Assembly (NCBI GenBank): GCA_013177825.1
Contig: JABLXX010000001.1
Span: 844,936-908,935 of the forward strand
Length of the DNA: 64,000 bases
From: Syntrophaceae bacterium
GTDB taxonomy: Bacteria; Desulfobacterota; Syntrophia; Syntrophales; PHBD01
Reading direction: 5' to 3'
Part shown: positions 17,703 to 25,690 of the stretch, in pieces
Numbering within the stretch: the first letter of the stretch is position 1
Layout of the letters: the number at the start of each line of letters is the position of its first letter
Program-made: the position numbers and the translations under genes
The notes under the pieces: model-generated
What the model was told of the DNA's origin: nothing
Database searches by the model: none
Seen by the model: only the letters and a program-made list of their open reading frames with translations

Positions 17703-17918
17703 ATGGCAGTAGAAGTTGTGGCCCCGATGCCGGGGACCATTGCGGAGATTCTGGTGAGTGTCGGTGACGATGTGAAGGCGGATGAGGAGTTGATCATCCT
17801 GGAAGCCATGAAGATGGAAAACCCCATTGTGGCCCCGGCGGACGGAAAGGTCACCGAGATCAAGGTGGAGGAGAAGGACAAGGTCGACACCAATCAGGTC
17901 CTGGTCGTTCTGGGGTAG
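17703..17918 (+). CDS. Biotin carboxyl carrier protein, minimal domain
   Basis: This 71-residue protein is a bare biotinyl domain: 'VVAPMPGTIAEILVSVGDDV', the biotinylation site EAMKMENP with its Lys, and 'IKVEEKDKVDTNQVLVVLG'. There is no Ala-Pro linker or N-terminal domain, unlike AccB or GcdC. GAGGAGG precedes the ATG by seven bases. It is the carrier for the carboxyltransferase four genes upstream. A strong inverted repeat follows. Such minimal carriers occur in transcarboxylase and decarboxylase complexes as well as in split carboxylases. Confidence 0.93.
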   Translation: MAVEVVAPMPGTIAEILVSVGDDVKADEELIILEAMKMENPIVAPADGKVTEIKVEEKDKVDTNQVLVVLG

Positions 17919-17940
17919 CCTATATCCCTGGATTAAAGAT

Positions 17941-17983
17941 AGAAATCCCCCGGTCCGGATATATATGGGCACGGGGGATTTCT
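17941..17983 (+). terminator. Inverted repeat after the biotin carrier gene
   Basis: Perfect 12-bp arms (17941-17952 and 17972-17983) around a 19-nt loop lie 22 bp past the stop codon. There is no long T-run, so termination may depend on Rho or on the second hairpin downstream. Confidence 0.55.
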
Positions 17984-17987
17984 ATTT

Positions 17988-18070
17988 ATGGGCCGCTGAA
18001 AAACGCCCATCTGCTTCGTTCCCCTCATCCTGTGCCGTTCGACGTACTCAAAGTACGCCTCGCGGCCCAT
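17988..18070. repeat. Dispersed-type palindromic repeat element, about 83 bp
   Basis: The unit is bounded by 9-bp inverted ends (ATGGGCCGC at 17988, GCGGCCCAT ending at 18070). It contains an inner hairpin CGTACT-CAA-AGTACG (about 18043-18057) and the phrase AAAAACGCCCATCTGCTTCG. I recall similar elements as frequent intergenic repeats in delta-proteobacterial genomes. Only one copy is visible here, so its repetitive nature is an inference. Confidence 0.5.
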
Positions 18071-18099
18071 GATATCGGGCGCCTCGCATCTGAAATGTG

Positions 18100-18134
18100 A
18101 AAAGGGGAACAGATCTCAAACTTGTCCCCCTTTT
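18100..18134 (+). terminator. Terminator-like hairpin, probably bidirectional
   Basis: AAAAGGGG (18100-18107) pairs with CCCCTTTT (18127-18134), with partly paired inner bases. It lies between the convergent biotin-carrier operon and the minus-strand CMD gene, and the A and T tracts suit both directions. Confidence 0.6.
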
Positions 18135-18165
18135 CCGTGTCATGTTTTTTCCAAGACTCACCGGA

Positions 18166-18558
18166 TCATTTGACGGGCCATTCGCCCCGCTCCTTCAGGA
18201 CGTCCCGGTAAACCTCCAGCGCTTCGTTGACGGCGGGCATGCCGGCGTAGGTCGCCACCTGGAAGAAGATCTCCGCCAGCTTCCGGGGATCGCAGCCCAC
18301 GTTCAGGGCGGCATTGACGTGCAATTTCAACTCGCCCGTAGCCCGGAGGGCTGCCAGCATGGCGCAGGCCGCCATCTGCCGTTCCGGCAGGGTCAGCACC
18401 GTCCTGGAGTAAAGGTTTCCCGTGATAAACCGGGAAAAGTCGTTGGCCAGATCCTTGTCGAACTGGCGCCACATCAGGTACGGGGGATCCATCTTGACCC
18501 CCTTGCCGAACAGCCTGGTCGCTGTCTCCTGGGTTTTCTTGTTGACGTCGTCGCTCAC
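18166..18558 (-). CDS. Carboxymuconolactone decarboxylase (CMD/AhpD) family protein
   Basis: This 130-residue protein has the CMD core pattern 'ERQMAACAMLAALRATGELKLH' (two parts) followed by 'VNAALNVGCDPRKLAEIFFQVATYAG', with the conserved ExxxH spacing of gamma-carboxymuconolactone decarboxylases. The AhpD CxxC redox pair is absent, so a peroxidase role is unlikely. It is the last gene of a minus-strand group behind the hydantoinase-type and deacetylase-type genes. The substrate is unknown. Confidence 0.8.
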   Translation of the reverse strand: MSDDVNKKTQETATRLFGKGVKMDPPYLMWRQFDKDLANDFSRFITGNLYSRTVLTLPERQMAACAMLAALRATGELKLHVNAALNVGCDPRKLAEIFFQVATYAGMPAVNEALEVYRDVLKERGEWPVK

Positions 18559-18697
18559 GCTTCCTCTCCTTTCTCCTTGAATGCAATTCCACCGGGTGCG
18601 GTTCCCGGCTTTTATTCATGCCACTCTCCTGCTCCCGGCATGGGAAAGGCGTTACGCTTCTTTCCGGTACTCCCGGAAACCCGTACCGTGGGAGCTG

Positions 18698-20014
18698 CTA
18701 TCTCGATTTTACCTGGAAATTGTCTTTGTCCCGGTCCTGGAGATAGACATGGGAGTACTGCTGGACGGGAATCTTCCCGAAGAAATCTTCGCCTTCCAGG
18801 CGACACGCAGGACAGGCATGGTGCGGGATGATCACGGCGTAGATCCGCTTCCCCGTGTCCGCCTGTGAATCGATCAGAACGAGACCGCCGCAGTCCTCGC
18901 AGATGCGGACCGTTTCCTCCTGGTGTTCGGAGATGCCGTCCGTATCGTAATAGATACCCTTTCGCCGCCGGGTGTATCGGGAATCACCGACCATCTTCTT
19001 CTTCAGGGAATGCCTGCTTTTCCAGAGCCGGTGGATCTCCGCCACGTCCCGCTCGATTTTCCGCGTCAGTTCGTCCGACTGGCGCAGGGACTCGGCATGG
19101 AAGTCGGGTTCCCGGACGGAATCGTAATCGAGGCCGGCCATGGCCAGGATGATGCCCATGTTCACGTAGGGCAGGGCCTTCTCGATGGAGTACCCGCCTT
19201 CCAGAACAGCGATGTCGGGGGACAGCCGGTCGTTCAGAAGGGCGTATCCGCGGGCGCTGAAGCGCATGTTCGTGATCGGATCGCTGTAGTGATTGTCCTG
19301 GCCCGCAGAGTTGATGATCAATTCGGGCTGGAAATCGTCCAGGATCGGCAGGATGGCGTTTTCCAGCGTGTAGAGAAATCCCTCGTCGGATGTCCGGGGA
19401 GGCAGGGGGATGTTGATCGTGTATCCGAGGGCGTTCGGTCCCCCCATTTCCTCCGGGAAGCCCGTACCCGGGTAGAGCGTCCGGCCGTCCTGGTGGATGG
19501 AGATGCACAGGGTGTCGGGATCGTTCCAGTAAATGTCCTGGGTGCCGTCGCCATGGTGGCAGTCCGTATCGACGATGGCGACTTTCCGGATGCCGTAATG
19601 CTTCCGGATATATTCCACCATGACGGCCTCGATGTTGATGTTGCAGAATCCCCGGGCGCCGTGCACGACCAGCATGGCGTGATGGCCCGGCGGGCGGACG
19701 AGGGCGAAGGCGTTGTCCACCTCTTTCCTCAGCACCTTGTCGGCCGCGGTGATGGCTCCGCCGGCGGAGATCAGGTGGGATTCGGTGATGACGGAGCGGG
19801 CGTCGGGGACGCAGATGTGAGCCCGGTTGATGTCCTCGACGGTTGCCATGCCCGGCTTGAACTCGAGAATGTTCTCGAAATCGAGCAGCCCTTCCTCGAA
19901 CACCTGGTCCTGCGTATAGAGGAGCCGCTCTTCCCGCTCCGGGTGGGTGGGGGAAATGGCCCAGTCGAAGGCGGGGAAAAAGATGAGCCCCGTTTTTCTC
20001 GGTTTCTTCGTCAT
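18698..20014 (-). CDS. Histone deacetylase superfamily protein with C-terminal zinc ribbon
   Basis: 438 residues. The N-terminal 310 residues form the deacetylase domain: 'ALVRPPGHHAMLV', 'GFCNINIEAV', 'VDTDCHHGDGTQD' (zinc ligands), 'IINSAGQDNHYSDP' and 'VLEGGYS'. After a helical linker (about 310-350), the C-terminus has a paired-cysteine module, CEDCGG followed about 25 residues later by HHACPACR, which looks like a zinc ribbon. That fusion is not typical of acetoin-type deacetylases. The gene starts inside the stop region of the upstream hydantoinase-type gene (4-bp overlap), so the two are coupled. Deacetylation of a small amine or amide is possible; the substrate is unknown. Confidence 0.85.
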   Translation of the reverse strand: MTKKPRKTGLIFFPAFDWAISPTHPEREERLLYTQDQVFEEGLLDFENILEFKPGMATVEDINRAHICVPDARSVITESHLISAGGAITAADKVLRKEVDNAFALVRPPGHHAMLVVHGARGFCNINIEAVMVEYIRKHYGIRKVAIVDTDCHHGDGTQDIYWNDPDTLCISIHQDGRTLYPGTGFPEEMGGPNALGYTINIPLPPRTSDEGFLYTLENAILPILDDFQPELIINSAGQDNHYSDPITNMRFSARGYALLNDRLSPDIAVLEGGYSIEKALPYVNMGIILAMAGLDYDSVREPDFHAESLRQSDELTRKIERDVAEIHRLWKSRHSLKKKMVGDSRYTRRRKGIYYDTDGISEHQEETVRICEDCGGLVLIDSQADTGKRIYAVIIPHHACPACRLEGEDFFGKIPVQQYSHVYLQDRDKDNFQVKSR

Positions 20015-21684
20015 GCTTTCCCCCCTTCGGTAAAACCGGCGATCAATCCCGGCTTGACCTGCACCTTGACACGGATGTTCTTCCCGGTCGTATAGAACTG
20101 CTTGACCATGTTGAATTCCATGTCTTCAATCACTTCGATCTCCAGGTCCTCTTCCCGCGCTCCCATGGCCATGACTTTTTTGCGCAGCCGATCCTGCCCG
20201 ATCCGGATGGCATCCGCCCGGGTGAAGCGGGCCGGGATCGCCTCCTGGTAACCGTCTTCCGCGATGGTCAGGAGCTGCTGTTCCGTGTCGGCAAGGAGCG
20301 TCATCTCGGCAGTGGTGCGGGCCAGCGCGGCGCCGATGGCATTGGCCACTTCGGCGTGCTCGGGGATCTGTGCGGGGCAGCCAAGGAGTTCCGCCATTCG
20401 CGGAGCGATTGCTCCGGCGGGACCTCCAACCACGAACAGGGTCTTGGGAATCAGTTTCTTGCCTTCCAGGATTTCGTGGATCGTGTAAACGGGCTTGTTG
20501 TTGACCTCTTCGACCATGGATGTCACCGCCGCCGAGACGATTCGGCAGGTCTCTTCGTAAACGGCCCGGGCCGCATCCTCGATCCCCATATTCAACTGCC
20601 GGCCGATGTCTTCCATGGCCCTTCGGGCCAGTAACGCATCACCGATATCGGTCATTCCCAGGACAATCATGGCGTCCGTCGGCGTCGGGCAGGGGCCTCC
20701 GCAGGCATAGGCCGGTCCTTCCCGTACGGGTCCGATCTGCAGCCGGCCGTCCGTAACGCTGACAAGGCTGTCTCCTCCCACGCCGATGGACTTCGTCTTC
20801 AGCCCGCGAATCAGGGTTTTGTGGCCTTCAATGGTGACGCCGAAGGGTTCCAGAAGGGGTACACCGTCGGCGAAAAGGGCGATGTCGGTTGTCGTTCCGC
20901 CCATATCCAGGGCGACCGCATCCCGGCGGCAGCGGGCCATGCTGAGGATGCCCATGATGCTCGCTGCCGGCCCGGAGAGAATCGTCTGGACGGGAAATTC
21001 GCGCGAATGCTCGATATCGAAGGTCCCTCCGTCCGCCTTGAGGATATAGATGGGAACGGTGATGCCCTGGTCGCGGACGAAGCCTTGGATCTGGGTGATA
21101 AAGGTGTTGTACCGCCGCCAGATCGACTCGTTGAGGTAGGTGGTGGCGATCCTCCGTGGAAAATTCAAATGACCCGACAGCCGGTGTCCCATGGAGATGT
21201 GTCGATAGGATCCATCCAGAAGATCCCGGACCACGGTCTCCTGTTTCGGGTTCCGGGTGGAGAACTTGCCGACCACTCCAAGATGTCTGATCTCTTTTTC
21301 CTGAAACCGCCTCGACGCTTGGGCGACCTCCTCCGGGTCGATGGCCGCCATTTCCGCCCCCCGGTGGTTCGAATAACCGCGAATATGGATACTGTCCTCA
21401 TGAACGGGCAGCAGAGACGGCGGCAGTCCGGGACCGCTGATGAGGATCATTCCGACGCGGTCCGTTTTCTTCTGGACAATGGCGTTTGTGGAGATGGTCG
21501 TGCTCAGGACAACGCGTTCAAGTTTCTCTGGCTGTTCATCCCGGAGGAGGTTGGTCGTGACGGCCAGAAGCGAATTCAGGAGGTTTTTCTCGTCGGTTGG
21601 AACTTTTGTCTTGCGCTTGACAACCAGATTTTCAATCAGGACTGCATCGGTATGCGTTCCCCCAACATCAATGCCCAAGATCAT
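20011..21684 (-). CDS. Hydantoinase/oxoprolinase (HyuA) family ATPase
   Basis: 557 residues from ATG 21684, which has GAGGGGGG seven bases upstream. The frame continues upstream but only through low-complexity sequence opposite another gene. Actin-like ATPase motifs: 'ILGIDVGGTHTDAVLIE' at the N-terminus, 'ALDMGGTTTDIALF' in the middle and 'VVGGPAGAIAPRMAELLG' late. The family couples ATP hydrolysis to ring opening of hydantoins or oxoproline, or to ketone carboxylation. The 557-residue form without a fused HyuB half is common in anaerobes. It leads the operon with the deacetylase-like and CMD genes. Confidence 0.85.
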   Translation of the reverse strand: MILGIDVGGTHTDAVLIENLVVKRKTKVPTDEKNLLNSLLAVTTNLLRDEQPEKLERVVLSTTISTNAIVQKKTDRVGMILISGPGLPPSLLPVHEDSIHIRGYSNHRGAEMAAIDPEEVAQASRRFQEKEIRHLGVVGKFSTRNPKQETVVRDLLDGSYRHISMGHRLSGHLNFPRRIATTYLNESIWRRYNTFITQIQGFVRDQGITVPIYILKADGGTFDIEHSREFPVQTILSGPAASIMGILSMARCRRDAVALDMGGTTTDIALFADGVPLLEPFGVTIEGHKTLIRGLKTKSIGVGGDSLVSVTDGRLQIGPVREGPAYACGGPCPTPTDAMIVLGMTDIGDALLARRAMEDIGRQLNMGIEDAARAVYEETCRIVSAAVTSMVEEVNNKPVYTIHEILEGKKLIPKTLFVVGGPAGAIAPRMAELLGCPAQIPEHAEVANAIGAALARTTAEMTLLADTEQQLLTIAEDGYQEAIPARFTRADAIRIGQDRLRKKVMAMGAREEDLEIEVIEDMEFNMVKQFYTTGKNIRVKVQVKPGLIAGFTEGGKA

Positions 21685-21727
21685 TGGTTCCCCCCTCGGG
21701 GAGTGAGCCCCGCATTTCAGTTTCGGC

Positions 21728-21756
21728 TGTATATACCGATAAAATTGACTTGACAA
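21728..21756 (-). promoter_or_regulatory. Predicted sigma-70 promoter of the hyuA-type operon
   Basis: On the minus strand TTGTCA (21756-21751) and TATACA (21733-21728) are separated by 17 bp, about 45 bp upstream of the start codon. It overlaps the divergent promoter on the plus strand. Confidence 0.45.
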
Positions 21757-21777
21757 GGCAAAAAAAAAGCGTATCGT
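21750..21777 (+). promoter_or_regulatory. Predicted sigma-70 promoter of the Ala-Pro lipoprotein gene
   Basis: A perfect TTGACA (21750-21755) and TATCGT (21772-21777) are 16 bp apart, about 75 bp before the start codon. Confidence 0.5.
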
Positions 21778-21850
21778 TCGTGCCCAATGACCTGTGACGT
21801 CAAGGATCACAGAAAGATTGAAAGTCTCATGAAAGGAGGTGAATAGGTAG

Positions 21851-22096
21851 ATGAAGAGGGTCTTCGCTATCGTTCTTTCCCTGCTATTCTGCGTGTCGTT
21901 ATCCTTCGCAGTGGTTGGCTGCAAGAAGGCAGAAGAGCCGAAACCCGCAGAGGTGAAGCAGGCAGCTCCGGCTCCGGCTCCGGCCCCGGCCCCGGCTCCG
22001 GCCCCTGGTGCGGCTCCCGCAGCCCCCGGCGCGGCTCCCGCAGCCCCCGGCGCAGCCCCGGCAGCCCCGGCAGCCCCGGCAGCTCCGGCAAAGTAG
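21851..22096 (+). CDS. Small Ala-Pro-rich lipoprotein
   Basis: This 81-residue protein starts after an AAAGGAGGTGAATAGGTAG ribosome region. Its signal peptide ends in the lipobox AVVGCKK, so Cys24 should be acylated. Almost all of the mature protein is an Ala-Pro tract with some Gly, which would be an extended, flexible rod on the membrane surface. The tract is encoded by imperfect GC-rich repeats (about 21964-22092), prone to length change. No catalytic domain. A strong terminator follows, so it is a single-gene transcript. Confidence 0.75.
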   Translation: MKRVFAIVLSLLFCVSLSFAVVGCKKAEEPKPAEVKQAAPAPAPAPAPAPAPGAAPAAPGAAPAAPGAAPAAPAAPAAPAK

Positions 22097-22123
22097 TTCC
22101 CTAAGATCAAGAGTGAATGAACG

Positions 22124-22162
22124 AACCGGGTATCCGCCCTGCGGATGCCCGGTTTTGTTTTT
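22124..22162 (+). terminator. Rho-independent terminator
   Basis: AACCGGG-TATCCGC pairs with GCGGATG-CCCGGTT and is followed by TTTTGTTTTT. It lies 28 bp past the lipoprotein stop codon. Confidence 0.85.
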
Positions 22163-22267
22163 CCAGGCAGGAAATCGCGATGATATGACCAAAGCATTCT
22201 GATTGACTCGACATTTCTTTTCTTCCTTGTCTCCCTGCTCTTCCCTGTGGTAGTATTGCTAACCGGC

Positions 22268-22273
22268 TATAAT
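22268..22273 (+). promoter_or_regulatory. Possible -10 element before the YtxH-like gene
   Basis: A perfect TATAAT stands 55 bp upstream of the start codon at 22328. The matching -35 position is poor (CTGTGG at 17 bp), so this is tentative. Confidence 0.35.
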
Positions 22274-22327
22274 GGGTGAGTGGGTCCGGATTCTGACATA
22301 TTGCCAATGAAGAAAGGAGGGAGCATC

Positions 22328-22708
22328 ATGTCCAACAGAACGACGGATTTACTGACGGGACTGCTTATTGGCGGTCTGATTGGCGCCGCGTTGGGCATCC
22401 TCTATGCCCCGAAGAGCGGCAAGGAGACGAGGGAGGATATCGGACGGAAATCGGAAGAATGGATGGCCAAGGCGAAAGAAGAGTATGAAGAAGCCGTTGA
22501 GCGGAGCAAGAAAATTTATGAAGCCACGGTGAGCCGTTTGAAGTCCATTGAGGAAGTGGCGAAGGAAAAGGCCGGCGATGTGGAAGGAAAGGTTTCAGAA
22601 CTGGCGGCACAGGGTAAGGCCAGCCTTCAGGAAAATACCGGCCGATTGAAACGGGCTATCGATGCCGGCGTGGAGGCCTTCAAGGAGGAAAAGGGAAAGA
22701 CCACCTGA
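22328..22708 (+). CDS. YtxH-like (gas vesicle/stress family) membrane-anchored coiled-coil protein
   Basis: 126 residues from ATG 22328, chosen because GAAAGGAGGGAGC lies just upstream; a more distant in-frame start would place that site inside the gene. The N-terminus 'DLLTGLLIGGLIGAALGILY' is a single membrane helix followed by 'APKSGKETREDI', the YtxH signature. The rest is a charged amphipathic helix, probably coiled coil. Members of this family are linked to general stress in Firmicutes; their molecular role is unclear. It is paired with a DUF948-like protein 24 bp downstream, a common arrangement. Confidence 0.85.
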   Translation: MSNRTTDLLTGLLIGGLIGAALGILYAPKSGKETREDIGRKSEEWMAKAKEEYEEAVERSKKIYEATVSRLKSIEEVAKEKAGDVEGKVSELAAQGKASLQENTGRLKRAIDAGVEAFKEEKGKTT

Positions 22709-22732
22709 TTGTAAAAAAGCATCCGGAGTTTC

Positions 22733-23158
22733 ATGAACATGCTGGAAATCAGTCTGATCATCATCAGCGGTGCTTTTCTCCTGTTCGTCCTTTTCCTGAT
22801 TCCCTTCCTGCTTCAGATTTGGAGGGCGGCGAAGAATATTACCCTATCTCTGGAAATCCTCAACCACAGTCTTCCCGGGATTCTGAAGAATCTCGAAGAG
22901 ACGTCCGCGAGTGTCAACCGGTCGACGTTGCTGGTCACTGCGCAAGTGGAAACACTTGCCATCTATATGCAGAAGTTTCATGGGCTCCTGGCCATTCTGG
23001 CGGAAGTGGAATCGATACTTCGCGGACGCCTGAGGCACCCGGTTGTTCGTTCATTGTCGACTCTCGCAGCGGCGGCAAGAGGTGTGCAGGCATTCTGGAG
23101 GGTCCTTCGTGCGCCGGATGGAAGCCGATCCCGTCGTGAATCCGCCTTGCCTGAATAA
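22733..23158 (+). CDS. DUF948-like membrane protein
   Basis: This 141-residue protein has one N-terminal membrane helix (ISLIIISGAFLLFVLFLIPF) followed by an amphipathic helix with regularly spaced hydrophobics ('AAKNITLSLEILNHSLPGIL', 'NLEETSASVNRSTLLVTAQV'), as in DUF948 proteins. The C-terminus is basic. It follows the YtxH-like gene closely and probably works with it at the inner membrane. Function unknown. Confidence 0.65.
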   Translation: MNMLEISLIIISGAFLLFVLFLIPFLLQIWRAAKNITLSLEILNHSLPGILKNLEETSASVNRSTLLVTAQVETLAIYMQKFHGLLAILAEVESILRGRLRHPVVRSLSTLAAAARGVQAFWRVLRAPDGSRSRRESALPE

Positions 23159-23200
23159 AGACGCGAACCAGGCGTCTGATAATCCATTCCGGTTTTTCCC

Positions 23201-23668
23201 ATGGCAAAAGTAACGTATGGTCCAGGAACGGGCCGCTCCAAAAGTCGCATGGCGACGAAAAGCGGCGCGACGACGGGCCGTTCCCCTGAAGATCTCGTCC
23301 GGGAGTTGAAAAGAGATGCAGAACGAGCCCGGGATGAAGGGTATCGGGAACGATCGCTGGCCATCCATGGACTGGTCTGTGCCAAGTGCGGCCGGTCCTT
23401 TGATGCGGCCAACCGACATCTGCTGACGGTTCACCACCGGGACGGAAATCACCACAACAATCCGGCCGATGGAAGCAACTGGGAGAATCTCTGTATTTAC
23501 TGCCATGAAGATGAACACAGCCGCGGGCTCCTTGGCGATTACCTGGAGGGAAATTCCGGCGGTTCCGAGGCCGGACTGGTTTACAGGGATGAAAGGCAAC
23601 CATCCGCCGGGTCCTTCGGCCTCCTCGGGGACCGTCTGAAACAGGCCTTCCAGAAAACGAAAAAGTGA
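23201..23668 (+). CDS. HNH-type putative nuclease, YajD-like
   Basis: 155 residues. The HNH/zinc core runs from 'VCAKCGRSFDAANRHLLTVHH' (two Cys, then the His pair) through 'RDGNHHNNPADGSNWENLCIY' to CHEDEHSRG. This is the beta-beta-alpha metal fold with CxxC zinc ligands on both sides, matching YajD. The N-terminal 60 residues are basic and probably disordered. Members may cut DNA or RNA, and the cellular role of YajD is unknown. It follows the DUF948-like gene by 42 bp. Confidence 0.85.
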   Translation: MAKVTYGPGTGRSKSRMATKSGATTGRSPEDLVRELKRDAERARDEGYRERSLAIHGLVCAKCGRSFDAANRHLLTVHHRDGNHHNNPADGSNWENLCIYCHEDEHSRGLLGDYLEGNSGGSEAGLVYRDERQPSAGSFGLLGDRLKQAFQKTKK

Positions 23669-23869
23669 GTCTCCGAAACTCGTTTTTTCTCCGCAACCGA
23701 TCAACATTCCTGAATAATCATTGATCATATTTCCTTGCTTCTCGAACCGTCTTGTAGTATGTGCATCAACGTTCGGATGGCTTCAAAGCGTCCGGGCTTC
23801 CGCGGTTCTCTACAATGAACGAGTTGTCCGGTACGAGCGAATAAAATCAAGAAAGGGAGGTAGGCTTCA

Positions 23870-24862
23870 GTGGACGTAATTGCACAAGGAAGCGGAAAGA
23901 TCTTCACGGATCCGGATGCGGACAAGGCGCGGTCATTCTTCCGCACCAAAAACCGCAAACTGGAAAGCAAGGTTATGACCGTGAAAGATGCGGTCGAGAA
24001 ATTCGTACATGACGGAGATTACCTGGTTCTCGGCGGTTTCGGCGCGAACAGGATCCCGGCGTCGGTGGCTCACGAGATCCTCCGGCAGGGAAGGAAAAAC
24101 ATGGGGTTTGCCGGTCACACGTCAACCCATGATTTCCAGATTCTGTGCGCAGGCGAGGTGTTCAACAAACTGGACGTGGCGTACATCGTCGGTCTGGAGG
24201 CCCGCGGTCTCTCTCCCAATGCCAGAAAGTACATGGAGAGCGGCAAGGTGGACGTAAGTGAATGGACGAACTATTCGCTGTCCGTCCGCTTCAAGGCCGC
24301 TGCGGCCGGCGTTTCTTTCCATCCGGCCCGGAATGTCATGGGAACGGATACCTTCAAGTTCAGCGGCGGAAAAATCATTGCCTGTCCCTTCACGGGAACG
24401 AAGTACATCGCCCAGCCGGCCATTTACCCGGATATCGCGGCCATTCATGTCCATGAGGCCGACATTTACGGAAACTGCCGCGTCCGGGGCATCACCGTGT
24501 CGGACTTCGACGTGGCACGGGCCGCCAAGCGGCTCATCATTACCTGCGAACGCCTGATCACCAATGATGAAATCCGGCGTGATCCAAGCCTGACGGTGAT
24601 TCCTTACTGGTGCGTCGATGCGGTCTGCGAGGTTCCTTTCGGCAGCTATCCCGGAAACATGTATGGCGAATACTTCTCCGATGAAGACCATCTGCGGGAG
24701 TGGATGAAAGTCGAGCAGGATCCTGACGAGTTCAAGAAGTTCCTCGACAAGAACATTTACAGCTGCAAGGATCACTTCGACTACATCGACCGGAACGGAG
24801 GCATTCGGAAGATGCAGATGCTGCGCCAGAAGGAATTCATGTTCATCGGCGCCAGGTCTTAG
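23870..24862 (+). CDS. Class I CoA-transferase subunit A (glutaconate CoA-transferase-like)
   Basis: 330 residues from a GTG start with GGGAGG nine bases upstream. The N-lobe 'MTVKDAVEKFVHDGDYLVLGGFGANRIP' (in parts) is the classic subunit A opening, followed by 'VAHEILRQGRKNMGFAGHTS' and a core strand 'YPDIAAIHVHEADIYGNCRV'. Length matches GctA (about 320). It forms a heteromer with the next gene to move CoA between an acyl-CoA and a free acid. Glutaconate is the model substrate; here any dicarboxylic, branched or aromatic acid is possible. It lies 200 bp downstream of the HNH gene with no clear promoter seen. Confidence 0.85.
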   Translation: MDVIAQGSGKIFTDPDADKARSFFRTKNRKLESKVMTVKDAVEKFVHDGDYLVLGGFGANRIPASVAHEILRQGRKNMGFAGHTSTHDFQILCAGEVFNKLDVAYIVGLEARGLSPNARKYMESGKVDVSEWTNYSLSVRFKAAAAGVSFHPARNVMGTDTFKFSGGKIIACPFTGTKYIAQPAIYPDIAAIHVHEADIYGNCRVRGITVSDFDVARAAKRLIITCERLITNDEIRRDPSLTVIPYWCVDAVCEVPFGSYPGNMYGEYFSDEDHLREWMKVEQDPDEFKKFLDKNIYSCKDHFDYIDRNGGIRKMQMLRQKEFMFIGARS

Positions 24863-24883
24863 GGAAAGGAGGAAACAGAGCAA

Positions 24884-25654
24884 ATGGCTGATTACAATAC
24901 AATGGAATTGATGATCTGCACCGCCGCCCGTGAGCTGGAAGACGGTGCTTCGGTCGGCGTCGGTACGGGTGCACCCTGTGCGGCGGCGATGCTGTCCCAG
25001 AAAACGGGATCCCCCAACCTCACCATTCTGTTCGAGGCGGGCGGAGCAGCTCCCCTGATTCCCGAGATGCCCATTTCCGTGGGTGATTCCCGGACGACCT
25101 GGAAAGCCCTCATGGCAAGCGGCATGTGCGAGATCATGGAAACGGCCTGCCGTGGAATGCTGGACTACACCTTTCTCGGCGGTGCCCAGATCGACATGTA
25201 CGGAAACCTGAATTCCACGCGCATCGGGCCGGACCACCAGAAGCCCAAGGTCCGCTTCCCCGGGAGCGGCGGCGCCAACGATTTCGCCTCCTTCTGCTGG
25301 CGGATGATGGTCATGACCCCGCAGGATCCCAAGCGTTTCGCCGAGAAATGCTCTTTCATCACCACTCCCGGGTGGCTGGAAGGCGGCGATTCCCGCGCCA
25401 AGTCGGGTCTCCCTCTAGGAGCCGGACCCTATAAGATCATCACCAACATGGCCGTGATGGATTTCGAGCCCGAGTCCAAGCGGATGCGCATTGTTGCCGT
25501 CAATCCCGGCTATTCCGAGAAGGACGTGCAGGACAACTGCGGTTTTGAGCTTCTGAAGGCTCCCAAGATCATCGACAACCCGCCCCCGACGGCGGAGGAA
25601 CTCCACATCCTAAGGGATGTCATCGATCCTTACCGTTACGTCATCGGCCGGTAA
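24884..25654 (+). CDS. Class I CoA-transferase subunit B (glutaconate CoA-transferase-like)
   Basis: 256 residues; a GGAAAGGAGG site lies about 12 bases before the ATG. 'LEDGASVGVGTGAPCAAAML' and 'LTILFEAGGAAPLIPEMP' correspond to the subunit B core, and the Glu in FEAGG is at the position of the catalytic glutamate that forms the CoA thioester. 'TFLGGAQIDMYGNLNSTRIG' is the conserved GxxQxDxxGNxN loop. The A and B genes are 21 bp apart and followed by a terminator, so they form a two-gene transcript. Confidence 0.87.
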   Translation: MADYNTMELMICTAARELEDGASVGVGTGAPCAAAMLSQKTGSPNLTILFEAGGAAPLIPEMPISVGDSRTTWKALMASGMCEIMETACRGMLDYTFLGGAQIDMYGNLNSTRIGPDHQKPKVRFPGSGGANDFASFCWRMMVMTPQDPKRFAEKCSFITTPGWLEGGDSRAKSGLPLGAGPYKIITNMAVMDFEPESKRMRIVAVNPGYSEKDVQDNCGFELLKAPKIIDNPPPTAEELHILRDVIDPYRYVIGR

Positions 25655-25690
25655 GCGAAAGACGGATTCAGTAAGGAAGGAAGAGAATAC

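Noticed and set aside
20011-22197. A 728-codon minus-strand frame that would extend the HyuA-type protein at its N-terminus
   Set aside because: The extra part is low-complexity sequence antisense to the Ala-Pro lipoprotein gene and crosses two promoters. The ATG at 21684 has a ribosome site and begins at the ATPase motif.
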